In this document: positions 14,957-23,931 of the stretch, piece by piece
Layout of the letters: every line of letters starts with the position of its first letter
How positions within the stretch are numbered: position 1 is the stretch's first letter
DNA from: Butyrivibrio sp. WCD3002
GTDB lineage: Bacteria; Bacillota; Clostridia; Lachnospirales; Lachnospiraceae
Direction of reading: 5' to 3'
DNA length: 51,688 nt
NCBI RefSeq assembly: GCF_000424265.1
Contig: NZ_AUJO01000025.1
Coordinates: forward strand, 1 to 51,688
Made by a program: the position numbers and the translations under genes
Notes under the pieces: model-generated
Databases searched by the model: none
Told to the model about the DNA's origin: nothing
Seen by the model: the letters and a program-made list of their open reading frames with translations, nothing else

Positions 14957-15358
14957 TCAGAATATCAGCACCCACAATTTGGGAAAGAATATTATCCCGC
15001 CTATAATTGCAGCCATTATGGCACTCATTAAAACAGCACCCGCCGCAGCATCCTTGGCCTTCTTGGCAAGTGGCTTTTTTTCCTGTGTAACAAGGTCAAC
15101 CACCGCTTCAAGGGCCGTATTTACAAGCTCAAGGCTCATTACCAGAGCAAAAAGCAAAACGCAAAACAGCCATTCAATAAGTGAAATGTGAAGTATAAAT
15201 CCAAAAATCACCACAAGTACCGTGACCATGCAATGGATCTGCATATTTCTCTCATGGAGAATCGTATTTCCTATGCCTGCAAACGCGTAGCCAAAGCTCT
15301 TATATAACTTATTTTTTCTTGTCGAATTATTTTCCATGTCCATATTTTCAGTAATCAC
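14957..15358 (-). CDS. Diacylglycerol/undecaprenol kinase (DgkA family)
   Basis: A 133-aa integral membrane kinase with three membrane helices (about 45-62, 63-80 and 103-130). The family signature is SLELVNTALEAVVDL (about 75-90) followed by KKAKDAAAGAVL. Gram-positive members phosphorylate undecaprenol to recycle the wall lipid carrier. The likely start is the GTG at 15358, which overlaps the stop of the response regulator as GTGA; an ATG five codons later is possible. Confidence 0.92.
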   Translation of the reverse strand: MITENMDMENNSTRKNKLYKSFGYAFAGIGNTILHERNMQIHCMVTVLVVIFGFILHISLIEWLFCVLLFALVMSLELVNTALEAVVDLVTQEKKPLAKKAKDAAAGAVLMSAIMAAIIGGIIFFPKLWVLIF

Positions 15359-16497
15359 TGGCTCATCATTCCTGCGCCGCCTGCTGCCGCATTGGCCTCT
15401 TCCTCTGCCTTGGTCCTTGCAACCATGGCTTCCATCTCAGGTCTTGCTATGTCAAAGCATGCCAGCATCTTGGTGGAAAAGATACCACTCTCACCGTTCT
15501 TTATCATTTCATAGGCTTTGCTAGGCGTAAATGCCGATTTATATACACGATCACTTACAAGTGCATCATAAACATCGGCCAGGGATGTCAGCTGTGCAGC
15601 AATAGATATCTCTTCGCCCTTTAGACCGTCCGGATATCCCTTACCGTCATATTTTTCATGATGGTGTCTGCAAATATCGTAGCTGACCTCAAGGTATTCC
15701 TTGTCCTGCAAATCTGCCAGCATCTTAACTATTTCGCAGCCCCTTGTCGTATGGGACTTCATGATATCGAATTCGTCAGCTGTAAGTCTTCCGGGCTTTA
15801 AAAGAATGGAGTCAGGGACAGTTATTTTTCCGATATCATGCATTGCACTTGCATTTGTTATTACCTCAATCTTGTGAGGCGTAAGTCCAAACTCAGGATA
15901 ATTCCTCATTGCAGTATTTGCCAGAATCTGAACAAATCCCTTAATCCTCTTTAAGTGATATCCGGATTCAAGATTTCGGAATTCCACGATTGTACAGATG
16001 GTATCAATAATCCTGGCATTGGTCTCGCGGAGTCTTTCCTCCTGCTTTTTAAGGACCATAAACTGCTTTTTAAGGACCCTTGTCTGATCGGTAACCTTCT
16101 GCTCAAGGCCGCGTCTGCTCTCATAGAGTTCGATTGAACGCATAACCCTGTGCTTTGCTACCATTGAATCAAAAGGTTTGTGAATAACGTCCGCAGCACC
16201 TTTCTCATAGCATTTTCTCTCTGCGTCCGTACTTCCATCAGCCGTTATCATAAGTACAGGAATTTTAGCGGGAATCTTATACTCAGACAGTTTCTCCAAA
16301 AGTCTGTAGCCATCCATTTCAGGCATTACAATATCAAGAAGGATCGCAGCAAGCTTATCCTTCTTTGCAGCTATTATCTCAAGCGCTTTTCTGCCATTTT
16401 CGGCTTCAAGAACATCATACTCTTCCTTGAAGATCTCGCTGAGAATACCTCTGTTTATTTCCGCATCATCTACAATAAGTATGCTCTTATCTGCCAC
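15355..16497 (-). CDS. Response regulator with HD-GYP domain
   Basis: A 380-aa protein with a receiver domain (1-120: ILIVDDAEINRGIL, phospho-acceptor Asp in AAILLDIVMPEMDGY, Lys in IHKPFD), a coiled-coil linker (about 130-165) and an HD-GYP domain (about 165-345: ASAMHDIGKITVPD, HTTRGCEIV, HHEKYDGKGYPDGLKG). Such proteins hydrolyse c-di-GMP to pGpG or GMP when phosphorylated. It has no adjacent histidine kinase. It lies 2 bp after the DUF342 gene, so the two are co-expressed. The C-terminal tail (AAAGGAGMMSQ) is low-complexity. Confidence 0.93.
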   Translation of the reverse strand: MADKSILIVDDAEINRGILSEIFKEEYDVLEAENGRKALEIIAAKKDKLAAILLDIVMPEMDGYRLLEKLSEYKIPAKIPVLMITADGSTDAERKCYEKGAADVIHKPFDSMVAKHRVMRSIELYESRRGLEQKVTDQTRVLKKQFMVLKKQEERLRETNARIIDTICTIVEFRNLESGYHLKRIKGFVQILANTAMRNYPEFGLTPHKIEVITNASAMHDIGKITVPDSILLKPGRLTADEFDIMKSHTTRGCEIVKMLADLQDKEYLEVSYDICRHHHEKYDGKGYPDGLKGEEISIAAQLTSLADVYDALVSDRVYKSAFTPSKAYEMIKNGESGIFSTKMLACFDIARPEMEAMVARTKAEEEANAAAGGAGMMSQ

Positions 16498-16499
16498 CT

Positions 16500-19022
16500 T
16501 TAACTCCTCGCTACAGTTTTCTCGCCATCCAGCATTACAACCATGCCATCCTTGGTCTTGAAGGTGATTCCTTTGGTCGTTTCGTAAATGTCATTCAACT
16601 TAAGCACTCTGCTGCCCATCATAACAACCGTTCCGTCGAATACCAATCTTGATACCAGTACTTTGGAATCCTTAACTGCAGCCATCTCATCCTCTATCTC
16701 TTTTTTGCGCTTATTAAGTCTCTCCAGCTCCGCCTCTTTTATCGCTGACTCAGCATTTATCTTAATCTTAACCTGAAGAGCCTGCTTGTTAGTGGTATCG
16801 TTAAAGGATGCAAGCTTGGCTCTTTGTCCTTCGTACATCTTAATCTCCTGATAGGTTCTGGAAAGCTTTCTCATGAGTTCTTTATATTCATAGTCAAGGT
16901 CTTCCGTAATACCTGTTCTTATAAGCGTTTCCTTAACCGTCTTACTACCAAGAACCGCCGTTTCTATGCCCTTAAGAGAGGTTACCTTTCCGCCGTTTAT
17001 AAGGCCCCTGTCTCCAAGCATTATTACCTTTCCACCGGCCGATACATTACAATTAAGGCAGTCATTGGATATAAGGTCTTCTCTGCACTTTATATCGGCA
17101 TTATCAAGATGTGCCGCAGCAACAATACCATTTGCAGTTATGCTGGTCCTCTCACTGAGATTTCCAACAATGCTTTTTCTTACAACAATTCGTCCCCCGG
17201 CGGTTAAATCCGAACAGGTAACGCTACCATCAACGACAATGTCGCCTTTTGCCTGAACGTATGCATTCTCAATGTCGCCCTTTACCCAGATGGTTCCGTC
17301 GTAGCTTATTTTATCTCTTACATTTACGAGAGATTCATAGACCTTGGCCTTATCTATCCATATCTCTCCGCTATGTATTCTTCCAACACCGGCAGTCGAT
17401 GATACGTAGGTCTGCTTATCGGCCAGGAGCATAAAGCCGTGCCCCTTTAAAATAGGCTTTCCTCTGCCGGGCTTAGCCTTTAAAATCTTTCCGGTTACAT
17501 CAAAACCATCAACCCCTGCAGTTGCCGGATGATATATAGCCAGCTTGTCTCCAAGCTTTACCTCATCAAATATCTTTACCTTGGAAAAATCTGCCCCATC
17601 CGAGCTTTCCATGTCAGGAAGTATGCTCTCGCCCAGCTGTAAAAGATAATCATAATAGCCATCCTTGCCGTTTTCAGGCTCTCTTCCGCTAGCTACCAGT
17701 GTCTTTACGCCGAACTTTTTGTTTTCAATCATCTCTGTTAAAACTTTTTTACTGATTCCACGGCGAACCCTTGCCATGTAAAGAAGCTTGGCGATATATT
17801 CAATTGTAAATTTGGCGGCCTTTGTACCGACAGGTATTGTAAAATACACCTTCATCATATCTTCTGAGATATCAATGAGGCGGCCTTCCTCTGTCTGTAA
17901 AAACTGCCACGCCTTAACTTCTTCATCAGCAGGCCTTTCCATTTCTTCCTGGAGCTGACCTGTAAAAAGCTTACTGAGGTTACTGGGAAGAACCTTTCCA
18001 TCCTCCAGCCACTCTCGCATAATGCGCATTTCCTGGGCAGGATGAACCATGCTGCTATATTTACTAACATCAATATTGGCTTCTAGGCCAAGCCTGATCT
18101 CACGCATCTGATCTGCACGATAAAGTGGCTTTGCATAAACCGTCACATCCACCTGATGCTCAAGTCCAAGTCTCAGCTCCTTCATCTGTTTCCAGCTGTA
18201 CTGCTCGTCTGCATACACGCTGACATCAAGGTTCTGCTCAAGTCCAAGCAAAACCTCATGCATACATTCTCCGCGCATTCCGAAAAGAAAATACTTATCT
18301 ATGTCCTCAATACCGGCCATCTTGGCTTTTCTTACCTGCTCAAGCTGCTCGGCATCAAAATTCTTTTTAATGTACGCATCAATATCTATCTTATCTATGT
18401 AAGCCAGATGGATCTGCTCAAGAGTAGCAGCGTCCTTGCGCCTTACAAGATTATCATCAAGCTCAAGTCCGTCCTCTAGACTCTCTCTTACTACGCGCAT
18501 CTTCATGTAGGGCATATCCACTGTCGCAAATTTGGATATATCTGTGCCATTTTCCAGACCTATACGAATCTCAGCCATCTGCAGCCAGTTATAGTTAGGA
18601 TTCTGATAAAAAATAATCGGAACGTTTGACTGAAGCCCCAGCCTTATCTGGCGCATCTGATCGGCGAAAAACTCAGGCCTTGCATACTCTGTAACATCAA
18701 GCCCAGCCTGTAGCCCCTCACGTATTTCTGCAAGCTGCATAATATCAAAACCTGCATCCCTGTACATTGACATATCTATACCGGACTGCAGTTCAAGACG
18801 GATCTCTTCCATTTCATTCCATGGAAGCTCAGGGTCCAGATATTCCAGTACATCTGCCCCTGTCTCAAGACCTTTTCTTATCTCTGCAAGCTGATAGATA
18901 TTAAAACGTTTACCTTCAAGCAGGTTTGTATCAAATCCATGCTTCCTAAGAAGCAGCATCTCGTTAGATATCAGATCGGGTGCATATAAAGTTTTATCCT
19001 CATCTTCAGCAACAACAGCCAT
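16500..19022 (-). CDS. DUF342 (FapA-like) protein with twelve N-terminal repeats
   Basis: An 840-aa cytoplasmic protein. Residues about 365-840 are the DUF342 polymer-like beta domain (GDIENAYVQAKGDIVVDGSV, then GGRIVVRKSIVG) with a C-terminal coiled coil (about 710-790). Residues about 25-350 hold twelve repeats of 25-28 residues with the core QMxEIRLGLExGxDVSxY. Repeats 6 and 12 share a variant ending (ESLEDG/EWLEDG), so the array is two blocks of six. DUF342 proteins occur near flagellar and chemotaxis genes; the function is unsettled. It is the first gene of the operon that also encodes the HD-GYP regulator. Confidence 0.88.
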   Translation of the reverse strand: MAVVAEDEDKTLYAPDLISNEMLLLRKHGFDTNLLEGKRFNIYQLAEIRKGLETGADVLEYLDPELPWNEMEEIRLELQSGIDMSMYRDAGFDIMQLAEIREGLQAGLDVTEYARPEFFADQMRQIRLGLQSNVPIIFYQNPNYNWLQMAEIRIGLENGTDISKFATVDMPYMKMRVVRESLEDGLELDDNLVRRKDAATLEQIHLAYIDKIDIDAYIKKNFDAEQLEQVRKAKMAGIEDIDKYFLFGMRGECMHEVLLGLEQNLDVSVYADEQYSWKQMKELRLGLEHQVDVTVYAKPLYRADQMREIRLGLEANIDVSKYSSMVHPAQEMRIMREWLEDGKVLPSNLSKLFTGQLQEEMERPADEEVKAWQFLQTEEGRLIDISEDMMKVYFTIPVGTKAAKFTIEYIAKLLYMARVRRGISKKVLTEMIENKKFGVKTLVASGREPENGKDGYYDYLLQLGESILPDMESSDGADFSKVKIFDEVKLGDKLAIYHPATAGVDGFDVTGKILKAKPGRGKPILKGHGFMLLADKQTYVSSTAGVGRIHSGEIWIDKAKVYESLVNVRDKISYDGTIWVKGDIENAYVQAKGDIVVDGSVTCSDLTAGGRIVVRKSIVGNLSERTSITANGIVAAAHLDNADIKCREDLISNDCLNCNVSAGGKVIMLGDRGLINGGKVTSLKGIETAVLGSKTVKETLIRTGITEDLDYEYKELMRKLSRTYQEIKMYEGQRAKLASFNDTTNKQALQVKIKINAESAIKEAELERLNKRKKEIEDEMAAVKDSKVLVSRLVFDGTVVMMGSRVLKLNDIYETTKGITFKTKDGMVVMLDGEKTVARS

Positions 19023-19249
19023 TTACGGATCCCCATCAAATATTTAAAGCGATAATGAATTTCTACACGCAAAAGCCCATTAATATCTACAATAACTCAT
19101 ATTCATTTTATCACCTAAAAATATCACTCTCAACGAAATTGCGCGAATTTATGGATATTTTATAAGTATAGCCGTACAATTTGGCCCAGATTAAACTAAT
19201 TAACTAATTTTTCCCAAGCACAAAAATCTTGTCAGGCCCTATACATAAA

Positions 19250-19291
19250 ATCGCACACCTATGCTGCCAAAGCAGCATCAAGACGTGCGAT
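19250..19291 (-). terminator. Probable terminator of mtnA
   Basis: On the minus strand ATCGCAC...GATGCTGC-TTTG-GCAGCAT...GTGCGAT forms a two-part stem followed by TTTTATG, 6 bp after the mtnA stop. The interior contains mismatches, so efficiency is uncertain. The 19023-19250 stretch should hold the promoter of the DUF342 operon; I see no strong consensus. Confidence 0.6.
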
Positions 19292-19296
19292 AACTT

Positions 19297-20430
19297 TTAC
19301 TTATTCTTATTCTCTTCAAAAATTTTCTTTATGCTTTCATCGTATGGGGCACGAAGTACGCCATATTCTGTAACGATTCCCGTTATCAATTCATGATCCG
19401 TTACATCAAAAGCAGGGTTATATACCTTTACACCCTCAGGAGCCATTCGCTCCTTGTACCACATCTCCGTAACTTCCTCCGCTTTTCTCTGCTCGATATT
19501 GATGGCGTCTCCGGTTTTAGTGTTAATGTCGATGGTAGATGTGGGAGCGCATACATAGAAAGGGATTCCATAATGCTTTGCAACGGTTGCAACAACACTT
19601 GTGCCAATCTTATTAGCCGCATCGCCGTTAGCAGCCACTCTGTCACAGCCAACAAAAATAGCATCAATAGCCCCTGTCTTCATAAGTGAAGCAGACATAT
19701 TATCACAAAGAAGTGTTGTATCGATTCCTGCACTGTGAAGCTCAAAGGCTGTAAGTCTTGCCCCCTGTAAAAGAGGTCTTGTCTCGTCGCAGTAAACTCT
19801 GATATTCATACCCTTTTCATGAGCAAGATACATGGGAGCTGTCGCAGTTCCGTATTTGCAGGTAGCAAGCTGTCCCGCATTGCAGTGTGTAAGAAGGCCG
19901 TAGCCGTCCTTTATAAGCGTAAGTCCGTTTTCACCGATTCTTCTGCAGACATCGATATCTTCAGCCTTAATCTTTTCAGATTCCTCCCGCATGGCTGTAA
20001 TAAGCTTTTCTCTGTCAAAAGCCTCAGCATTGGCTGTAGCAACCTCTCCGCTTTCGCTAAGTTCAAGACCCAGCTCATCTTTTGCAACGGTCTTCACATG
20101 CTCTTCCATACGCTTAAGGGCCCATGAAAGATTAACAGCGGTAGGCCTTGAAGAATTCAGATAATCGCTTTTTTCTTTAAGCTCCTTCATAAACTCATCA
20201 TAGCTTTCTGCCTTCGAATGCTTCATAAGTACATAAAGCCCAAAGCCTGCAGCAACACCAATAGCCGGTGCGCCTCTTACCTGCAGAAGGTAAATTGCGT
20301 TCCAGATTTCTTCCCCGGTATGAAGGCGGATAATCTCAATAGTGCCCGGAAGCTTTGTCTGATCTATAATCTCTAAAGCGTCATCCTCATCTATAAGTGA
20401 CACTGTCTCGTAATCCAGAATACTTTTCAT
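19297..20430 (-). CDS. mtnA: S-methyl-5-thioribose-1-phosphate isomerase
   Basis: A 377-aa enzyme of the eIF2B-alpha/beta/delta fold. It converts methylthioribose-1-phosphate to methylthioribulose-1-phosphate in methionine salvage. Family motifs are RGAPAIGVAAGFGL (about 52), LLTHCNAGQLATC (catalytic Cys, about 183) and IFVGCDRVAANGDAANKIGT (catalytic Asp, about 260). The length is close to the usual 350. No other methionine-salvage gene is present in the window, so it may serve a shortened methylthioribose pathway. It is monocistronic. Confidence 0.93.
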   Translation of the reverse strand: MKSILDYETVSLIDEDDALEIIDQTKLPGTIEIIRLHTGEEIWNAIYLLQVRGAPAIGVAAGFGLYVLMKHSKAESYDEFMKELKEKSDYLNSSRPTAVNLSWALKRMEEHVKTVAKDELGLELSESGEVATANAEAFDREKLITAMREESEKIKAEDIDVCRRIGENGLTLIKDGYGLLTHCNAGQLATCKYGTATAPMYLAHEKGMNIRVYCDETRPLLQGARLTAFELHSAGIDTTLLCDNMSASLMKTGAIDAIFVGCDRVAANGDAANKIGTSVVATVAKHYGIPFYVCAPTSTIDINTKTGDAINIEQRKAEEVTEMWYKERMAPEGVKVYNPAFDVTDHELITGIVTEYGVLRAPYDESIKKIFEENKNK

Positions 20431-20534
20431 TAATCAAAAATCTCCTTAAAAATACAAAGTATATAGACTATATATTAACAGAATTCAACTCCGATTTCGA
20501 TAGTGCTTTAGTCGGCAGCCACTGATAAATAAAA

Positions 20535-20573
20535 AGGTTGACTACATCAAATCAATTTTGAAGTAGTCAACCT
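20535..20573 (-). terminator. Terminator of the butyrate operon
   Basis: On the minus strand AGGTTGACTAC and GTAGTCAACCT pair perfectly, and the stem continues inward as TCAAA/TTTGA around a short loop. TTTTTA follows. It lies 28 bp after the etfA stop. Confidence 0.9.
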
Positions 20574-20600
20574 AATATTTTTTGCGTTTGCCCGTTTTAA

Positions 20601-21647
20601 TTATTTAGCTGCGAGAGCTGCCTCGAGCTTCTTTGTAAGTGCAGGAACGATCTTGTTAAGGTCGCCAACTACGCCGTAATCTGCTACGTCGAAGATAGGA
20701 GCGTTCTCATCCTTGTTGATAGCGATGATGAGATCTGACTCTTCCATACCTGCTACGTGCTGGATAGCTCCGCTGATACCGATTGCAAAGTATACCTTAG
20801 GACGAACAGTCTTACCTGTCTGACCAACCTGGAGATCCTTCGGCTTCCAGCCTGAATCTACAACTGCACGTGAGCATGATACTGTTCCGTGAAGAACCTT
20901 TGCAAGGTCATCAAGGAGCTTGAAGTTCTCAGGGCTTCCAACACCACGTCCGCCAGATACAAGGATCTTAGCTTCCTGGATATCCTCAACCTCTGAAACT
21001 GCCTTAACGATCTCAAGGATCTTTGTATAGCAAGCGTTCTCTTCGAATCCGGGATTGTACTCAACAACCTCAGCCTTAGCACCCTTTACAGGAGTGATCT
21101 TCTGCATAACGCCGGGACGAACTGTTGCCATCTGAGGACGGAAGTCAGGGCAAGCGATAGTAGCGATTGTGTTACCACCGAATGCAGGACGTGTCATAAG
21201 GAGCTGCTTATGCTTCTGCTCCTGGCCCTCAACTGCGTTAAGCGGAAAGTCACCGATATCAAGCTGTGTACAGTCAGCTGTAAGACCTGTGTGAACACGT
21301 GAAGATACACGAGGACCAAGGTCACGACCGATTGCTGTAGCACCAACCAGAAGGATTTCCGGCTTGTACTCATTAATAACTGATGCAAGAGCGTGTGTGT
21401 AAGGCTCTGTACGATAATCCTTAAGCTCAGGATCATCAACAACGATTACACGGTCAGCGCCGTACTCAGCAAGTGTGTCTACCAGGTTACCAACCTTGTC
21501 ACCAAGCAGAACTGCTGTAACTTTTTTCTCATCAAGATCATTTGCAAGATCTTTTGCTTTGCCCAGAAGCTCCAATGCAATACCTGAAAGCTCATTGTCT
21601 ACCTGCTGAGCAAATATAAATACACCCTTATATTCTTCTAAAGACAT
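20601..21647 (-). CDS. etfA: Electron transfer flavoprotein, alpha subunit
   Basis: A 348-aa FAD-binding subunit of ETF. The N-terminal ETF domain (1-200) contains VGATAIGRDLGPRVSSRVHTGLTADC. The C-terminal FAD domain (about 215-345) contains LVSGGRGVGSPENF, SRAVVDSGW, QVGQTGKTVRPKVYFAIGIS and SGAIQH. With EtfB and Bcd it forms the flavin-based electron-bifurcating complex that couples crotonyl-CoA reduction by NADH to ferredoxin reduction. It is the last gene of the operon and is separated from etfB by a 173-bp gap holding a structured repeat. Confidence 0.96.
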   Translation of the reverse strand: MSLEEYKGVFIFAQQVDNELSGIALELLGKAKDLANDLDEKKVTAVLLGDKVGNLVDTLAEYGADRVIVVDDPELKDYRTEPYTHALASVINEYKPEILLVGATAIGRDLGPRVSSRVHTGLTADCTQLDIGDFPLNAVEGQEQKHKQLLMTRPAFGGNTIATIACPDFRPQMATVRPGVMQKITPVKGAKAEVVEYNPGFEENACYTKILEIVKAVSEVEDIQEAKILVSGGRGVGSPENFKLLDDLAKVLHGTVSCSRAVVDSGWKPKDLQVGQTGKTVRPKVYFAIGISGAIQHVAGMEESDLIIAINKDENAPIFDVADYGVVGDLNKIVPALTKKLEAALAAK

Positions 21648-21687
21648 GTTTTGTTCTCCTTTTAATCTATTAATTCACATCTTGGAA

Positions 21688-21819
21688 CGCGCAGACTCGA
21701 AAATGCTACGCATTTCCTCGTTGTGGCTGTTCGCCACATATCAATTTTTCTCAATCCAAAATTCTTTGTGCAAGCACAGAATTTTGTCTTTCAAAAAATT
21801 ACTGCGCGGCTCGCAGGTT
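21688..21819 (-). repeat. Interspersed structured element, copy A (between etfB and etfA)
   Basis: A 132-bp element read with the operon. Outer arms CGCGCAG/CTGCGCG pair over seven bases. Next is a conserved hairpin built from CGAGG..ATGC and GCATTTTCGAG, a TGTGGC-GAACA-GCCACA hairpin, and a variable long stem (AAAATTCT...AGAATTTT). Its edge abuts the etfB stop at 21821. Copy B at 28069-28196 has the same layout with compensatory base changes. Confidence 0.75.
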
Positions 21820-21820
21820 C

Positions 21821-22612
21821 TCAGATGATATGCTTCTCTTCAAGCTTGCCAAACAGATAATCTACTGCTTCGTCTGCTGAATCAGCAACGATCTTCTCAC
21901 CAGCGCCCTTCTTTACCTTATCAGAAGCCTTAGCGATCTGAGTAGGTGATCCCTTAAGACCAAGGTTAGAATCCTCAACATCCTTAAGGTCTGCTCTTCC
22001 CCAAACGGTTACTTCCTTCTCGAATGCATCGAAGATTCCGCCGGGTGTCATGTATCTGGGCTCGCCAAGCTCTGCAAGAGCTGTGATAAGGCAAGGCATC
22101 TTAGCCTCTACCATGTGATAGCGATCCTCGAACTGACGCTTAACAACAACTGTCTTAGCCTTCTCGTCAACCTTGATCTCCTCAGCGTAAGAAATTACGG
22201 GAAGTCCAAGGTGCTCAGATATCTGAGGACCAACCTGAGCTGTATCACCATCGATAGCCTGACGGCCTGTGATTACAAGATCATACTCAAGGTTTCTGAG
22301 TGCGCCTGCGATTGTGGAAGATGTTGCCCATGTGTCAGCACCACCAAGTACACGGTCTGTAACAAGAACTGCCTTGTCAGCACCCATAGCCATAGCCTCA
22401 CGAAGAACCGCCTCTGCCTTGGGAAGACCCATGGTTACAACAGTAACTTCTGCGCCGTATTCATCTTTAAGACGAAGAGCTGCCTCAAGACCTGCTTTGT
22501 CATCAGGATTCATGATTGCAAGCATTGCTCCTCTGTCGAGTGTTCCATCGGGTTTAAACTTAACCCCGCCCTTTGTGTCGGGCACCTGCTTTATGCAAAC
22601 TACAACTTTCAT
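21821..22612 (-). CDS. etfB: Electron transfer flavoprotein, beta subunit
   Basis: A 263-aa ETF beta subunit. It starts MKVVVCIKQVPDTKGG and contains MNPDDKAGLEAALRL, VTMGLPKAEAVLREAMAMGAD and DLVITGRQAIDGDTAQVGPQ, all family motifs; the last contacts the second flavin or AMP. Bifurcating ETFs carry FAD here instead of AMP; I infer this from the operon and not from a diagnostic residue. It is preceded by AAAGGAG. The gene before it in the operon is bcd (38-bp gap). Confidence 0.96.
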   Translation of the reverse strand: MKVVVCIKQVPDTKGGVKFKPDGTLDRGAMLAIMNPDDKAGLEAALRLKDEYGAEVTVVTMGLPKAEAVLREAMAMGADKAVLVTDRVLGGADTWATSSTIAGALRNLEYDLVITGRQAIDGDTAQVGPQISEHLGLPVISYAEEIKVDEKAKTVVVKRQFEDRYHMVEAKMPCLITALAELGEPRYMTPGGIFDAFEKEVTVWGRADLKDVEDSNLGLKGSPTQIAKASDKVKKGAGEKIVADSADEAVDYLFGKLEEKHII

Positions 22613-22650
22613 TTGTATTCTCCTTTATCAAAAATTAGAAGTGATTACTC

Positions 22651-23811
22651 TTATTTAAGAAGCGCACCAGAGATAACCATTCTCTGAACTTCAGATGTAC
22701 CCTCGTAGATCTCTGTGATCTTAGCATCACGCATCATACGCTCTACTTCGTACTCTCTGATGTAACCATAACCACCGTGAAGCTGTACAGCCTTTGTAGT
22801 TACATCCATAGCAACCTCAGCTGCGAAAAGCTTAGCCTTAGCAGCTTCGATTCCGTAGTAATCCTTGTTCTTCTTAGCATCAGCTGCCTGATAAACAAGA
22901 AGTCTTGCTGCTTCACACTGTGTAGCCATGTTAGCAAGCTGGAACTGTGTGTTCTGGAAAGCACCGATTGCTCTGCCGAACTGCTTTCTCTCTTTTACAT
23001 ACTCAACTGTTCTGTCGAGAGCACCCTCAGCGATACCAAGAGCCTGAGCAGCGATACCGATACGTCCACCATCAAGTGTGTGCATAGCGATTGCAAAGCC
23101 CTTACCTCTTACGCCAAGAAGGTTCTCTGCAGGAATATGGCAATCCTGGAAAATGAGCTCGTATGTGGATGATCCACGGATACCCATCTTATTTTCCTTT
23201 GTACCAAATGTAAATCCGGGTGTATCCTTCTCAACGATGAATGCTGAGAACTTCTTCTGCTTTCTACCCTTCTTATCTTCTACTACATCTGTGTAAGCGA
23301 AGATGATATAAACATCAGCTTCCTTACCGTTTGTGATGAAGCACTTGGATCCGTCAAGAACCCATTCTTTTCCATCTTCTGTAAGAACAGCCTTGGTCTG
23401 AACGCCCTGAGCATCTGTACCAGCCATGGGCTCTGTAAGACCGAAAGCACCGAGCTTCTCACCCTTTGCAAGGGGAACAAGGTACTTCTGCTTCTGCTCT
23501 TCTGTACCATATGTGAGAATAGGATCGCAGCAAAGTGATGTGTGAGCAGATACGATAACTGCTGTTGTACCACAAACCTTTGCAAGCTCCTCTACACACA
23601 TAACGTATGTAAGAGGATCACAACCCTGTCCGCCGTATTCCTTCGGAATCGGGATTCCCATGAAACCGTACTTCTGCATTAACTTAACGGTCTCTGTAGG
23701 GAACTTCTCTGTCTCATCCACGTCAATTGCGTGGGGTTTTACTTCTTTTTCTGCGAACTCTTTGAAAAGAGATCTCGCCATTTCATGTTGCTGATCTAAC
23801 TGAAAATCCAT
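22651..23811 (-). CDS. bcd: Butyryl-CoA dehydrogenase (acyl-CoA dehydrogenase)
   Basis: A 386-aa flavoprotein of the short-chain acyl-CoA dehydrogenase family. It reduces crotonyl-CoA to butyryl-CoA with EtfAB. The motifs are [17 protein letters not shown] (about 130), [17 protein letters not shown], the [22 protein letters not shown] segment, [23 protein letters not shown] (about 275) and [18 protein letters not shown], which includes the catalytic Glu (YEGTSE, about 370). The length is standard. The gap upstream, to hbd, carries a common intergenic palindromic repeat. Confidence 0.96.
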   Translation of the reverse strand: MDFQLDQQHEMARSLFKEFAEKEVKPHAIDVDETEKFPTETVKLMQKYGFMGIPIPKEYGGQGCDPLTYVMCVEELAKVCGTTAVIVSAHTSLCCDPILTYGTEEQKQKYLVPLAKGEKLGAFGLTEPMAGTDAQGVQTKAVLTEDGKEWVLDGSKCFITNGKEADVYIIFAYTDVVEDKKGRKQKKFSAFIVEKDTPGFTFGTKENKMGIRGSSTYELIFQDCHIPAENLLGVRGKGFAIAMHTLDGGRIGIAAQALGIAEGALDRTVEYVKERKQFGRAIGAFQNTQFQLANMATQCEAARLLVYQAADAKKNKDYYGIEAAKAKLFAAEVAMDVTTKAVQLHGGYGYIREYEVERMMRDAKITEIYEGTSEVQRMVISGALLK

Positions 23812-23840
23812 GAAAAAAATCCTCCATTCGTATTCTTAAT

Positions 23841-23900
23841 GCCCTCATCCGTCAGCTTCGCTGACACCTTCTCCCTCTGGGAGAAGGCTTTATCAGGCGA
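23841..23900. repeat. Intergenic palindromic repeat between hbd and bcd
   Basis: The segment begins CCCTCATCCGTCAGC and contains two perfect hairpins, GTCAG-CTTC-GCTGAC (using GTCAGC/GCTGAC) and CCTTCTCCC-TCT-GGGAGAAGG. I recall this sequence as a dispersed element in gut Firmicutes. It lies inside the butyrate operon in the 120-bp hbd-bcd gap and would fold in the mRNA. Confidence 0.75.
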
Positions 23901-23931
23901 TTTAATTCCTTAATAGGAATAAGTAAGCGTA

